This document shows positions 12,479 through 25,000 of a stretch of 64,000 nucleotides of DNA, piece by piece. The translations under genes and the position numbers were made by a program. Location: assembly GCA_039602395.1 (NCBI GenBank), contig JBCNJP010000010.1:95633729-95697728 (forward strand), read 5' to 3'. Below the pieces are notes generated by a model. That model ran no database searches and was not told the origin of the DNA. It saw only the letters and a program-made list of their open reading frames with translations. Each line of letters starts with the position of its first letter. Position 1 is the stretch's first letter. Source of the DNA: Deinandra increscens subsp. villosa. Lineage: Eukaryota; Streptophyta; Magnoliopsida; Asterales; Asteraceae.

Positions 12479-12967
12479 TTACCACCAGAAATCTGAACTG
12501 GAGTCGGTGTCGGAATCCTCAACCCACCGGGCCGCCTCAACTTGTTGTTCTCTCAGTTCATCCTTCCACACCTCACGAAGTGCCGCCTCATCCTGTAATT
12601 CATCATCATCAATCGATTCTTCTATGTCCTCCAGATGGACTTCGTCACCAAATTCGTTGTATTCTTGGAGTGGTTCCTCTGGTGGCTTCTCTGGCAACCA
12701 ATAATCAAAAGCCCATTTCCAGAAAGCTTCATCCTCCCAAAGCTCATCAACAACAGGTGGTGGTGGGTGTTGAACTGCAGGTGGAGGTGGATGTGGGGGC
12801 TGAGCAAGAGGTGGGGGTGGAGGTTGTTCAATTGGTGGAACAAATTCTGGAGCTGAAACCAGAATAGGAGGTTGTGCAACAGGTCGAGGTCCTCTAGGAC
12901 GTAGATGATTTTAGCGTGCCCGTCTTACTCCGCTGTATCCATTAAGAGCATTTGGAGGAGTTGACAT
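12479..12967 (-). pseudogene. PIF/Harbinger accessory ORF, one in-frame stop
   Basis: From the ATG complementary to 12965-12967 the frame encodes about 162 residues ending DSSSDFWW at the stop at 12479-12481, with one TAA after about 15 codons. The middle is rich in proline, with runs of PPPP and QPP. The C-terminal half is strongly acidic, with an EDEAFWKWAFDYW segment followed by DIEESIDDDE. PIF/Harbinger elements usually carry a second protein besides the transposase, often Myb-like. I see no clear Myb/SANT helices here, so only position and orientation support that role. A TATA-like box at 13051-13060 lies about 85 bp upstream of the ATG. Confidence 0.6.
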
Positions 12968-13050
12968 TGTAAGGTTGTGGAAGTCCTGCAGAATAGAGAG
13001 AAAGTTTTCATACGATCGCATGTTTGATGAAGTAATTCATCTAGGAGGCT

Positions 13051-13060
13051 CTATTTATAG
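13051..13060 (-). promoter_or_regulatory. TATA-like box of the accessory ORF
   Basis: The minus strand reads CTATAAATAG, a near-ideal plant TATA box. It is about 85 bp upstream of the ATG at 12967 and directly downstream (in minus sense) of the aaacggtca repeats. Confidence 0.55.
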
Positions 13061-13065
13061 GGTCA

Positions 13066-13186
13066 TAAACCCAAACGGTCATATTTTTCAAACGTTCAGA
13101 TTCCCAAACGGTCATATTTTTCAAACTGTCAGATTCTCAAACGGTCATATTTTTCAAACGGTCAGATTCTCAAACGGTCATATTGA
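13066..13186. repeat. Tandem repeat, about 31-bp unit with aaacggtca
   Basis: About four copies of a unit containing caaacggtcatatttttcaa separated by gttcagattc variants. They lie between the two divergent-age genes of the PIF element, immediately upstream of the accessory ORF's TATA box. They could be an enhancer-like or transposase-binding array. Confidence 0.75.
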
Positions 13187-13241
13187 AATTACATTAACTG
13201 AAATTTGAAATTACATAAACTGGAATTTTAAATTACATTAA

Positions 13242-14539
13242 CTAAAAAATAACATCTTCATCATCCCAGTCTTCATCGTCTTCTTCTTCTTCTGGCTGGA
13301 CTGGAATGGTGCCTCGAACATTATCAATATGTTCGATCAAATCAGCTCTCAAGTTGTGATGGATTTCACGGTTACGAAATTTCAAAATATTTGCATTAAT
13401 TATCTCTTCTGAAGGTTCCCCCTGATCCGGTTCAACATCTTGAGGATCGTACTTGCAAATTGCATAACCCTCGTCCTCCCTGGTCATGTTATGCAAAATC
13501 ATGTAAGCGAATATGATGTCTGTGATCCTATTAAGGTTCCATATTCTTGCCAGATTTTCAATGATTTTCCATTTTTTCTCAAGTACAGAAAATGCTCTCT
13601 CCACATCCTTTCTTGCCCCTTCCTGAGCCTTAGCATAATTTTTTTTTTTCGGTTGTCGGGGCACTTAAGGTCTTCACAAACATGGACCATTCCGGATATA
13701 TCCCATCAGCAAGAGAGTAACCATGTTTGTAAAACGTGCCATTCACTTCAAACGACGACTCGAGTGCCTTGTTTTTAATCAAATCATTTAAATAAGGAGA
13801 TTGCTAAAGCATATTAATGTCTTTATTGGAACCTACCATTCCAAAGAATCCATGCCAGAACCATAAATCTTGCGAGGCTACTGCCTCTAGCATAATCGTG
13901 GGGCGTGCATGATCGCCCCACATGAATTGTCCACGCCAAGCGTTCGGACAACTCCATCACTCCCAATGCATACAGTCTAGACTACCCAACATACCAGGAA
14001 AACCATGTCTGTTTGAATGAAACTCGTACAACTTTGAAATATCGCTCAATGTAGGCTTGCACATATATTTAGCATAATATATTTGTCGAAGATACTTGCA
14101 AAATTTATAAAGACATTCTTTTGCAGTACTCTCTTCGATATGCAAATATTCATCAAAAGCATCGGACATAATACCATTAGCTAGTTGGCGTATGGCAACA
14201 ACACATTTTTGCAAAGGACTTAAACCGATCCTGCCTCTAGCATCGTATCTTAAACGAAAGTATTATTATGACGCGATAAATCATTAACAATGCGTAAAAA
14301 AAAAGTTTGTACATACAAAAGCGACGATGAAACTTATCTTTAAAGAGTGCATTCTCGGAGAAGTAGTTGTTTACAAGTCGTTTATGTGCCTCCTCTCATT
14401 CTCTTTTAATCGTCTTCCTTGTGTAACCCCCTTTAGAACTTCCGGTCTCCTCACTTGCGGCAACATACATCGTCTTGACAAAAAACGTAGCCGTATCATC
14501 ATCGGAATCAAACTTTGATGAGGACGGTGAGGAAGACAT
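13242..14539 (-). pseudogene. PIF/Harbinger transposase (DDE_Tnp_4 / ALP1-like), frameshifted
   Basis: The best start is the ATG complementary to 14537-14539, about 80 bp downstream of a TATA-like box. Conserved segments appear in order, in shifting frames. These are an N-terminal acidic/Ser region; a helix-turn-helix-like stretch (LQKCVVAIRQLANG, near 14214); the first catalytic Asp in GSLDCMHW (about 13960); NAWRGQF; a DIN motif carrying the second Asp (about 13815); and ARKDVERAF with the catalytic Glu (about 13605), ending in an acidic tail at 13242. Visible defects are a TGA near 14400, frameshifts around the A/T runs at 14300 and 13640, and a TAG after NKDINML. The family cuts and pastes DNA in the nucleus. 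This copy is dead. Confidence 0.85.
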
Positions 14540-14614
14540 ATTGTAGATTTTTTATTTTGAGAGAGTTGATGTAAAATGGTTTTGAAATGAATGGTTGTGT
14601 AGGAGTATTGGATT

Positions 14615-14624
14615 GTATATATAG
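14615..14624 (-). promoter_or_regulatory. TATA-like box of the PIF transposase gene
   Basis: The minus strand reads CTATATATAC, 75-85 bp upstream of the presumed ATG at 14539. Between them is an A/C-rich leader typical of a plant 5' UTR. Confidence 0.5.
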
Positions 14625-14687
14625 GTAAATAGTTAATTAAAAAAAAGGAAAAAAAAGTTTTTTTAAAAAGTTGAATATAGCCGTTTA

Positions 14688-14704
14688 GGGGGGGGGGGGG
14701 GGGG
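14688..14704. repeat. Poly-G tract
   Basis: A run of about 17 G near the right end of the PIF element. Its exact length is probably unstable or uncertain in the assembly. It is followed by acccaccacccc on the same strand. Confidence 0.8.
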
Positions 14705-14840
14705 ACCCACCACCCCAACGGTCCAATTAATATTCGGTGGAAGGAGTGTGGATTCGGGGGATGGTGAAGTTAGAATGGACAAATGGTGGAGTGAAGAAGG
14801 TGATGTGGCTGAATCCGGCAATCAAATTAGATGAAATAAG

Positions 14841-16941
14841 GAGGCGGAAAAAATGATTTTGGAGTTTGCAAGAGTTTCTCAATGTGAAAAGCATAAAGGA
14901 GCATGTGCTAGTAGGGAATCAGAGATGATAAGTCTGTTTATATAAAGTGTATTATCCCACTTCATTATGTCACAACTCACAACACACATGAAAAGTTATT
15001 TTTCCAAATATTACTATCTATTTTACAACATCCATGTGAACATCTAAAGTTGGCTCTATTTTTTTCTTATCTAAGTGTCACTTAGATTGTAGTATGCATA
15101 AGAATTTCCAAGTATCAATCTTGAAGTTAATAATGAAGAGGATATCCGAGATATTTTAGAAAACTAAATGTAAAAGCTTCAGCTAGCAAGGATTGCATCA
15201 CAACAGGTAGACTTATTTGGCTTTAAACTAAAACCATAAACTTATCTTGCATTTTACTAAAACCATTACTCAATATAAGTAAGAAAATGATGGATATTGA
15301 CAAATGCGGCAATTTTTGCAAAGATATATTAAAACTTTTAAATTTCTGTGTTGACTAGATTAACTGATAACGGTTGCTTTTAAAGGATAAAATAAATTTT
15401 TTGCAAACTGACATCAGTTGTACTTGCAAGTAACAATTTAGGGTATTTTTTCTCACTGCTTCTATGCTTATGAAGACACTTCCTTTAATTCAGTTGATGT
15501 GTATGTGTTTTAGTGCATCTTGATTGTTAATCTATGATCTATATAATTTTGATCTTTTAGATTAATATGCGAGTTTATGGCCGAGAAGACTTGAAGTTAC
15601 ATATTTCAGCTCATTAGGGGGTGGTATTGATTACTGAGACAATGAAATTGCTAGAACATTGCCAAAGTCAACATTTTTTGAATGTTTGATGTTCTTATTA
15701 CATGTGTTAGCAAACTCTAAGAGGGTCTCATCAGCTTACTATTTTGCTTTTTACATTCTTGACAATTAAGGTTATGTTTATGGTTTAGTTTAGTTTGATG
15801 TTCTAGGATTTTTTCTTATCTATCACATGTTAATGTTTTTTTTTTGAAGTTTAATGTGCTCCTTTGGATGGCAGCAACCTATGAAGAAAGAAAAGTTACC
15901 CGTTCGGTAGCCAGAGACTCAGTTGGAACCCTTTCTCCTTAGTCTTTCCATCTCATGTACTGTAAGTGGTTAATATAAGTAGTTTAAAAGCGATTAAAAA
16001 CATATTAAGTGTAACTCTGCAACTTCTGCATAAAAATTGATAAGAAATCGACCCTTCACCTACTTTCCCTTTACGCTTTGCTAAAACATCTTCTAATGAT
16101 GTATTTGCTATTCACAATCTGCTGAGTATGTATTGTTAGGCTAACTATGTTTATAGTTACTATTCTTATGGTTGTCTTTCTAGTGTCATTGCAGAGTGGG
16201 AATGTCATCTTCTCAGGTCCAGGTACTGTTATGTCGACCAAAGTGCTAATCTTGAAATTAATGGTTTCAAAAAAGAAGGTTAGGTTTATATTCTTTGAAT
16301 AATTAGTATCTTAACATCAGTAGAATGCAAAGTAATCTTCTATGAAATATTTATCGTCATGAACTCCCTTATAAAAGCTTAGTTTGAGGCCCATTCATGT
16401 TCATTTATTGTCTTATTTAGGTTCTGTTTTTTATTTTGCTTATTATCATGTGAAATCAAGATTGATTCACCTTTGGTATTGCTTAACTTCACACCACAAC
16501 TGATTACGCTACGAATTCCCCGCAAAACGCAGGGTTCATAATTACATTCTTTGTTTTTTACTATTCGATGTCAGCCGGTCTCATGAAAAAAAAAAACAAT
16601 GACATGGCTAGCTTTTCTTATATTGAATGTGCTTATCATAATACGACGAATATCGTAACGATAATGCAAGCACTCCCGCAGCTAAGCGCGAGGTCCCTGC
16701 TTTGTTTATATCTATGATGAACTCAAATTATATTCTAAGCCCTGATAAATAACCTCATTAATGTAGGTATTTGATAGTCACATGCTCTTATTCTTGAAAA
16801 CTTTGTGATCTCTTTCCTCTAAAAAAAATATGAGTCTCGTGGCCCCTTTTTTTAAAATCATTTATTTCTAGAGAAAAACATGCTACAAGAAAATTATTTA
16901 TTTGAGTCTAGATCTTGCTGCTTATGTTTATAAATGTCACG
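14841..16941. other. Non-coding spacer, no recognised gene
   Basis: AT-rich DNA with short frames only. A few phrases around 15880-15950 and 16190-16270 look exon-like but are flanked by stops, and I could not assign them. At 16515-16531 a small palindrome (ccccgcaaaacgcaggg) and a GC-rich phrase at 16662-16694 recall Helitron 3'-end hairpins. No TC start or CTRR end could be fixed. Confidence 0.35.
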
Positions 16942-17334
16942 TGTTAGACTTAACTAACTTGTTGCCCAAGTCATCATTTATTTTTAAATGATCGATTGAC
17001 CTAAATAACTTTCTTATTTATTAATTGACATTTATTCGATGGACATAATTCATCTTACTAGAACTAATAAGGGTTTCCCCTTGGGTGTATATATATAGAG
17101 GTACTAGGGAGAGAATAAACACTACGATATCACCACATCTAAATTGTGGCCTCCTCTTTCCTTCTTTAGAATTCATAGGTCTTCCACCTTAGTTATCCTA
17201 ACCATACACCTTAAACGAGAACTTGATCAGGAGCAAGATCTCTTCTACCAAGATGAATGTGGTTGCTGTGCTATTAGGTAATCATTACATTTTCTATCAT
17301 GTTTATATTATCATGTTAGAGGAATCGTCCAACA
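16942..17334 (+). repeat. 5' LTR of the old copia element (393 bp)
   Basis: Starts TGTTAGACTTAACTAAC and ends GTCCAACA. A TATA-like atatatatag lies near 17088-17098. It matches the right copy along its whole length with scattered substitutions and small indels. Confidence 0.9.
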
Positions 17335-17336
17335 TG

Positions 17337-17348
17337 TGGCATCAGAGC
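17337..17348 (+). other. Primer-binding site
   Basis: TGGCATCAGAGC begins two bases after the LTR end. It has the same one-base variant of the initiator tRNA-Met site as the element at 3836-3848. Confidence 0.85.
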
Positions 17349-17659
17349 GATGCTGCTAATCGATTCTTCATAGCCTTGATGTTTATGATTCTATCTAATC
17401 ACACAATCGAAAAATGGTTTTCTAAACATTCACGTTTTCCAAAACTAAACACTAATCATACATGTTTTTGAAAATCTAATCTAAAACCCTAATATATTTT
17501 TCGAAATCAACCTAATCTTGTTGGTTAAAATCCTTTATGATTAAGTTTTAAGAAATCCCAACATGATCATAATAGATCTAACTGTGTGTTATCAGAATCA
17601 TTAAACGAAGTAATGTTTCACAAGGTCGATTTCTATCAAAACTTAATTTCAGCATAAAC

Positions 17660-17760
17660 TGTACGTGGAGCGAAAACGAGCCGTTACCCTGTAACGATTC
17701 GTTAGGGTTTTAAGTGAAAACGAGCCGTTACCCATGTAACGACTCGTTACGGCCTAAATT
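17660..17760 (+). repeat. Short-word repeat in the leader (cgttac family), first block
   Basis: Two units of the form aaaacgagccgttaccc...tgtaacga-tcgtta. Each is an imperfect palindrome pairing cgttac with gtaacg. Related units reappear at 20425-20460, 20595-20630, 20665-20700 and 20865-20895 on the far side of the LTR-like block, so the array was once continuous. Confidence 0.7.
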
Positions 17761-17959
17761 TTTCAAACTTATAACTTTTAACATTTCGATAAATCTGGTT
17801 ATCCATTTTGGACCCGTTTCTGTAATCCGAACCTGTGATTGATAATGGAATGAAGAGCTATGTCTAAATATGATGTTTTATTCTTAATCTTATGCGGTTG
17901 GATCTAATATTATGTTCATTGATCGATTGATGTTCAGTTTATCTCTATTTCAGATTTTA

Positions 17960-20408
17960 CCGCGAACGCGTCGTTGATTACGTTTAACCAGGTAACTCGA
18001 GCTATCTAAGCATGTAAGAGGCATGTGTTACGCACACAAATAAATACAAGTGAAGATATGCGAAAGTTCAAGATTTAGAACATAAACGACGAAAGTTCGG
18101 TAAATCTCTCGCGATTGCGATTTTAACCGGGAGATCATGTTTTTAGTATCGTGTGTCAAAGTTATCATATTTATGAGTCTAATAATCATAAATGATATCA
18201 CGAGTCATCACATACTAAATCGAGTCATGAAACGTTGGTGAATTGCCCAAACGTGATACGTACGACAAAACCGACCAAAAACGCGTTATGTGACCCCATG
18301 TGTGCATTTCTATGAGTTATGTCGCTTATTTATATTCATTTTGAGTGGATTAAATGTGGTTAACATAACATGATGGGATGATGAATTGGGTAGTTTGGAT
18401 GAAAACGGGACTCGAAAACATCTAAAATGAAGAACCGAGCACACGAATCGAGAAATCGGTAAAGTAGTTGTTCGAGGGAGTTCTAGGCTTATCGCCTAGA
18501 ACTACCCATCCTACCACGCGATACACATGTTTCTAAGTTTTTAGCAAAAACCTAATTTTTCTCTATTTAAGCATCATTAGCCACCATGCTCCTCATTTCT
18601 CAAACCCTAACACCCCTAAACAACAGAAAACACACGTTCCTTCATTTTCCACCTCTGCCTTTAATCTTAGAGCATTTTTTTTGGAGAATCAAGCCTTGAT
18701 CATCACTTTCTTCGCCCTTCTTTTTGCAAGTAAGTATTTCATCCTTGTTGCTTGATCGAGATCAGATCTTTTGATGATTTTAGGTTAGATCTAAGTCGTG
18801 TTTGATGCTAGTTGTAAGATCTATGGATTTCTTAGTCAAGATTGAATTTTTATGATGAATCTAGGTTAGATCTATGTCATGCATGCTCTTCCATGTTAGA
18901 TCTATTGATATCATCATCAAGTTTGGATTTTTATGTTGTAAAATGATTAGATCTATGCCATGCATGCTCTTCCATGTTAGATCTATTGATATCATCATCA
19001 AGTTAGGATATGGTTAGATCTATGACAAGCATGCTCTTTAGGGTTAGATCTATTGATATCATCATCATCAAGTTTGGATTTTTATGTGGTAATATGGTTA
19101 GATCTATGACAAGCATGCTCTTTAGGGTTAGATCTATTGATATCATCATCAAGTTTGGATTTTTATGTTGACTAGATCTATGACATGCAAGCTCTTTAGG
19201 GTCAGATCTAATGATTTCGTCATCAAGTTGGGATTCTTATGATGTAATATGACTAGATCTATGCCATGTATGCTCTCCTATGTTAGCTATTAATTTCATC
19301 ATCAAGTTAGAATTTTTATGGTATAAAATGACTAGATCTATGAATATATGTATTTTGATGCTAGATCTAGGGTTTGGCATGATCTTGCAAGTTATTGATG
19401 ATTGATGGTGTCATTAAGAAATAGAAATCCATGCATGTTAATGTATGATGAGAATATATTAAGTTTGTAGTTACGATTGACCTACCATTTTGAATCATGT
19501 CGTACATCATCACTATAACAAACCACGGACGATACATTAAGTCGATTATGTTCGTCATGTCACTTTGAGTTATATAAATTATTTTTTATTTACTTATCTA
19601 TTTATTTATTTATTTGTTGGTCTTTTCTCCTACCACATTTGATTGTCATGGTGATCTTCGGGTTTGACCTCACACTGCTATTGTTGGTTTTGTTCTTGAC
19701 TTCTTCATCATCATGTGAGTATTCATAGCCTCTTTTTACTTAATGGTTTTGGGTGCAACATGTACGAGTATTCAAATTCTAGAACGATGATCGATACTCT
19801 TAAACTACATGCGTATTCTGTGAACGTTATGTGTTATTCTAGTATGTTAAACTTGTGTGAACTATTGTTTTTGAATGACATCTAGAATGACCTCGCATAG
19901 CATTAACTGTAAAAAGTCGAGTTACAATGATAGATCTATTGGTGTGACAACCCACCTGACTTGATCGATATTTGGCGTCGGGTGAATGGAAACCTCATTG
20001 TCAGGGTTGGTTTATGCACCCTTGTTTGCTCTAACTCATATCTTGTTTATCATGCTTGGTTTACACTTAACTCATTAAACACATGTTTTTGATCTATGTT
20101 ATTCTATTAAACATATGATTACTAACCAACTCTTGTAGTTGACTCGTATGTTGCAGGTAATGTTGTTTGACTCCAGATATCATCACCATAGGAATGCATG
20201 GACCTAGAGTGACCTAATTAAATAAATAAACTTATTTTATGCTATGTCGTTTTCTTTTGCCATGTCATTTTTGAATAATGTTTGTACTATGTTTTGTTTA
20301 TCTTATGAAATGGGATTGATTAAGAATATCACAACATAAGTTAGTATTGTGTGCATCTGGACAATCAACACACCCCGACATATTCCGCAGTCGGTTGGGG
20401 TGTGACAT
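17960..20408 (+). mobile_element. Probable inserted LTR (solo or truncated), Ty3/gypsy style
   Basis: This block separates the two parts of the cgttac repeat array. Its right edge is ggttggggtgtgaca, the same type of terminus as the solo LTR ending at 32426 and the LTR end at 60922. The left edge is not resolved: no TG start with a duplication of the following taact is seen, although taact does occur at 17993-17997. It contains a leader-like CT-rich stretch after 18560 and the AGATCT-rich tandem array. It has no coding capacity. Confidence 0.5.
18780..19365 (+). repeat. Tandem repeat, about 80-100-bp unit, AGATCT-rich
   Basis: About seven units share ttagatctat, catgctctt, gatatcatcatcaagtttgg and atttttatg in fixed order. 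The inner copies (18880-19180) are the most alike, and the flanking ones are progressively diverged. Lengths vary by small indels. The array lies inside the LTR-like block and shows no coding frame. Confidence 0.85.
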
Positions 20409-22697
20409 AACTTAGCTCAATAACTGGTCGTTTCCCTGTAATGCCCCGTTACGAAGTTTTGACCAAGTGAAATACTAATGACACACTGTTATTTTCTTGT
20501 TTTGTTTAAACTTCAACTAAGTATGTTTTTACAAAACCTAATATCGAATTATGTCAAAACCCGATTTCGGCTTAAAATTGTGCGCGAGAGAGCAAAACGG
20601 GTCGTTAACCCTGTAACATCCTGTTAAGGTTTAAAAAAATATTGAAACATGTAACTGTGCTCCATAACGGGCCGTTTTCCTGTAATGCGCCATTACGATG
20701 TTTTGACTAGCAGAATCCTAATAATGCACAGATATGGGTTGCTTCTAATGCCTGTTTGTTTTGCTTTAAACATCAACTATTTATGTTTTTACAAAACCTG
20801 ACACCAATTAAATCACTTAACTAACTAAATAGTCTTAATCAAAGTGCTAGCATCCTAGCTGATAACGGGTCATTTTCCTGTACGTCCCATTACAATTTGC
20901 TACTTTTAAGTTGATTACATCTGAAAAATGTTAATTTCTAGCTAAAGCTGATTCGCTACCTTTATAATGTCATTCAACCTCACCTTACTAGTTAACTTAT
21001 CCTAGTTAAAACTGATTTATCTGCTTATCTTGATAATATTTTTTAAAGTTTCAATTCTGGACAAAGCTGATTTGTTTGCTTTTATAATGTTATCCAACTA
21101 AATTAAGCGTCCGCCTTACACATACAAGTGCTTAACTTCTGGCCAAAGCTGATGGGTTGCATTTGTGTTCAGCGAAAATAATTTGTGCATAAAACTTAAA
21201 TGTATTATTTATGGTCAAAGCTATGTGCTACATTATTTTTGCACATACCCTTATTTTGTTCATAATGCTTAGGTGATAGGTAAGTAACCAAAGCGAAAGC
21301 CGATTCATTTAAGTAGAACCTAATTAGTCTTTTATTTTTGTGTTATAATAGACTCTATCACATCTTCAATTGTTTAATGATGGTCTTTATGTTAATGCCT
21401 TATCATTATGCCTTATCTTTGTGCCTCATCATTATGCCTTAGATTATTGTTGTGCCTTAGATTATCATTGTGCCTTTGCTTAAGTACCCCGTAGAATCAC
21501 TCTAAGATCTTCTTTTGAACTAATCTAAAATTTGATATACATAAATAATCCACTCTAAACTTAAAATCACTAAATGTTTCCATAAAATGTTCCTCTTATC
21601 ATAATGATCTTGATTATCTATTAAGACAGAAGACTCAAAAGACTCTGATTGTTCTTCCTGAGAAAGATATTATTATAGTCGAAACATTAAAAGTGGGAGA
21701 AGTCATTGTCTCTTATGATGATCAAAATCCATTAAATATTGCAATCAGGGGAGATATTCCAAATTTCTTAATCTAGACATTCATTGAGTAATAAAATTTA
21801 AATGAACTTCTTAGATGCATGCAAACACTTTACATCTAGTGATGCTTAATACAAAGTGTAATTTAGGTTAATGGTTTTGTGAACATATCATAATAATGAA
21901 ATACATGACCCTTACCTTAAAGGGATTAGACATGTTTCAAATTAAAGGTTTTCTCGTGACATTTCATAATGAATCCTATCTTAGCACATTTTGATGCTCC
22001 CTAAAATTAGTCATCACACTCATAAGTACCAAAGGAAAATGAGTGCATGATATCATTGTGAATAAAGGATGAACAATGCCTAAACTAGAAAGACCAGTTT
22101 GTTCACCTCACTATCATCAAACTTGATTAAATGAAGAGAACTTACAATAAGGAGGATATTTCTAAGGCCGAAACAAAATACAAGAAAAACTTCCAGTTCT
22201 AAGTCCTCAATGGGACAACTGGCTAAATAATCAATAATGATATTTGAGCCCATTCATTAATTTTTCAATTAACATAGTGAATCATATCTATTCTTATAGA
22301 GATCTCTTACAATCCATACACTATAAATAAACCATAGAACAACTATAATGAGAGTTAGTGACAAAATTAATGTGAAGGTTGCATGAACCATGAAAACCAC
22401 TCACTGTATTACACATATGATACCTTTAATGTTCCAACATTACTTGGAACTTAGTATCATTACTAAAGTAAGACATTGATGGTTATAAGGTTTCACATGG
22501 CCATGATAAGGTCACTATTACCTTAAACACTCAAAGTTGTTGGTTATAATTGTTTAGTTATGTTCACGTGGATTGAAATCTTTATAACTTATAACTAGAT
22601 GATTCAAGTTCACAATCTTTGTTATCGTATAAATGAGAACTTAAAGAATAGAATATATGTATAATGGAATAAAGAAGGTGCCACTAAGATTTCTAAC
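20409..22697 (+). other. Decayed internal sequence of the old copia element
   Basis: The first 500 bp hold the remaining cgttac-type leader repeats. From about 20930 the phrases caaagctgat and aaagctgattcg recur. From 21600 onward there are scraps with a coding-like texture but many stops and no reliable domain. I see no other gene. Confidence 0.45.
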
Positions 22698-23040
22698 TGT
22701 AAACACGAGGAACGATGGATCGTTTACTAATCTAATGAATATGACATGGAATCAATGAATGAGAGTAGATAAACTTGAATCTTATTGATCAATGCTTTGG
22801 TTTTAACACACACAGAATAAGATGAATGGAAGAAGTGAATGACAAAGTTCTTAACTAAAGCATAGGTCAACCTATTTATAGGCTAATTGATCAGCGAACT
22901 AAGCTGCCCAACGAACCATTGGTTCGTTGTTCATGAACCATTGGTTCGTGGTCTGGTTCGTTAGTCATCTAACTCACATCTAGCCCTATTCTATATACAA
23001 CACACGAGACACACTGTCGCATACAGATTATGCTCTAACA
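22698..23040 (-). repeat. 3' LTR (minus sense) of the gag-only element, 343 bp
   Basis: On the plus strand it starts TGTAAACACGAGG and ends TGCTCTAACA. It contains ggttcgt/acgaacc words that pair with each other, and a cctatttatagg segment that serves as a TATA-like box on either strand. Confidence 0.85.
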
Positions 23041-23053
23041 GACTCCCCCTTAA
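23041..23053 (-). other. Polypurine tract
   Basis: The minus strand reads TAAGGGGGAGTC directly before the TGTTAGAGC start of the 3' LTR, the usual primer for plus-strand synthesis. Confidence 0.75.
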
Positions 23054-25000
23054 CATGTGGTGTATCTGTATCAAACATAATAGTATCATCTTGATCTTCG
23101 TGAGATATGAACTCTTCAAACTTCTAATATCTGATCTTCAACACTACTGCATCAGATCTTCAACTTGAAACTCCATGTTAGTTGTAGAGCTTGCATAGCT
23201 GGAATAAGACTAAGTCAACTGAACCACTTGAAAAAAAATACGTCAATACTCCCCTTTCTCCATGCTTGTGAGTAAACACATGAACCTGTAATTTCAGAAG
23301 ACAGAAATGCGGTTTTCCTTTTTAATGCCAACGTGAATTAATCTTTGCGCAAAACTTCTATTTGAGAAACCAAGATGAATTGAAAATTAGTTATGAAAAT
23401 ATTACCATCTTGTGTCGATCGATCGAAAGGAAACACGAAATAAAATCTTTTTGACTTTTAGAATTTTTTGATCAAAAAACACCTAAAATCTTTTTGATTT
23501 TTTTAAATAAAAACATAAATGCAATACAGAATTACACTCTATTTTTGGTTTGAGAAAGATCACTATCTAGGATCATAGTGGTCAGAACACGCTGAACTAC
23601 ACTTCAATTTTATTTATTGCAGCACATAAGCCATGTTGATTACAAATATAATTTGTTCAACTTAAAACTCAGGCAGAATCATACTAATAACACCTGTATA
23701 TGTTAAGGTATTTATTAATTTGCTTTGACTAGTGTACCTCACACTATCATATATATTTTGATAGGATTCACATATTTTTCATGTGATTATACTTGTGAAT
23801 TTCACAAAGTATTTTAATTTCATGATATCGTCAACTATGTTCCATGCAAAATAGAAATAAGAACGTTAAATCGTAAACCTTAAGGTCGATCTTTTAATAC
23901 ACAGATAAGGCCTCAGATTTTTAAAAAATAAGAAAATAAAAACAAGTTAAAATTGTATAATTCAACAACAATCAGGTCGGTCTTGTGGAAACGCAGAGAA
24001 AGTACGATGAATTATACAAAACACCAAAGAATATAAAGCAGAACCTTAAATGAACGACTATCAGGTCGATCTTGTGGATACACAGAGATAGCCCGATCAT
24101 TTAACAATATAAAGAAAATCAAACAAGTTTAAATCTTTGCAAAAAGGACACACGTATACACAGTGACTTCTCTTTTTCTTTTCACATATCTTTTTCTTGA
24201 TATTTTGAAATACACATCAAGATGTTGTCCACTAGGTCAAGCATCAGATTCAATGTATATCACATTCGTATACTTTCTGATTTGCCGAGCCTACCTAGCA
24301 CATCGAACAATTATCTTATGGCTTTTTTACTCACTCTACCCGCGAGTCAGAAACATTAGCCAATGTACCATCATTTCCCAATGATCAATTTCTCAATTTT
24401 GATCTTTTTCATTTTTTATATTTTGCATTGCTCTTTTTCTCCCCCTAAAATGAAAAATTCTATTTTTGGATTTTCATTATACCAAATGCAAGACACTATT
24501 TTTGGTTTTTTCAATTTTCTCCCCTAAACATATGTACAACTACCACTTGTAAAAATACATGAAAGAAAGAAAACTGATCAATCAAACACCAAAACTTTCA
24601 GTTTTAGTTTTGAAATCACATTTTGATCAAAATTCTTTTTGAAAAACTTTTTGAGAATGATAAAGCATTGAAACGCTAAATTATGCAAGTTCTTAATTAT
24701 CAGCAACACTTGCTTGATAGGTCTTCTTGAAGAAACCTGCAGACACCAGATAAAACATTAGTAGTTTTGGGATTGACCCAAGTCAACAGCCTCGGGTCGC
24801 CTGGTGTCTTCATCATAATTGTTGTTGGCTTTGGAAACAACTCGGGATTTCTAGATCATCGGTGATCGAAAATTAAGAAATGAACCCAAAAATTTATCAA
24901 CTGGCGTCTTTGTCTAAGACGAATTACTGGTCGATTTAAACTTTGACGATATAGGTTCATCAAAATTTTTACCATTTTCATCCACAAATCTAGCAGTATT
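23054..25000 (-). other. Non-coding interior where pol is missing
   Basis: No pol motif in any frame. At about 23870-24110 a roughly 90-bp unit with aggtcg-tctt and cacagag words occurs three times. The rest is AT-rich, with ctcccc patches around 24430 and 24520. Confidence 0.6.

Larger units (their letters stand above)
12076..14840 (-). mobile_element. PIF/Harbinger DNA transposon, decayed two-gene copy
   Basis: The left end begins GGTTATTTACAATACC, preceded by TTA (12073-12075), the usual 3-bp target of PIF/Harbinger elements. The right side at about 14790-14830 is the inverted counterpart of 12120-12160 (gtgatgtgg...ggcaat), but the outermost right terminus is not recognisable and seems lost. 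Inside, both on the minus strand, are a transposase gene (14539-13242) and a second proline-rich/acidic gene (12967-12479), each with its own TATA-like box. Both reading frames are broken, so the copy should not move by itself. Confidence 0.85.

Noticed and set aside
12507..12879. Several overlapping open frames on both strands opposite the PIF accessory ORF
   Set aside because: They are shadows of the proline-rich/acidic minus-strand ORF, whose low-complexity codons keep other frames open.
16495..16700. Helitron 3' end from the small ccccgcaaaacgcaggg palindrome
   Set aside because: No CTRR terminus at the right distance, no TC start and no A/T insertion site could be fixed.
17223..17471. 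82-codon frame across the LTR end and primer-binding site
   Set aside because: It spans an LTR/leader junction and has no Gag-like content.
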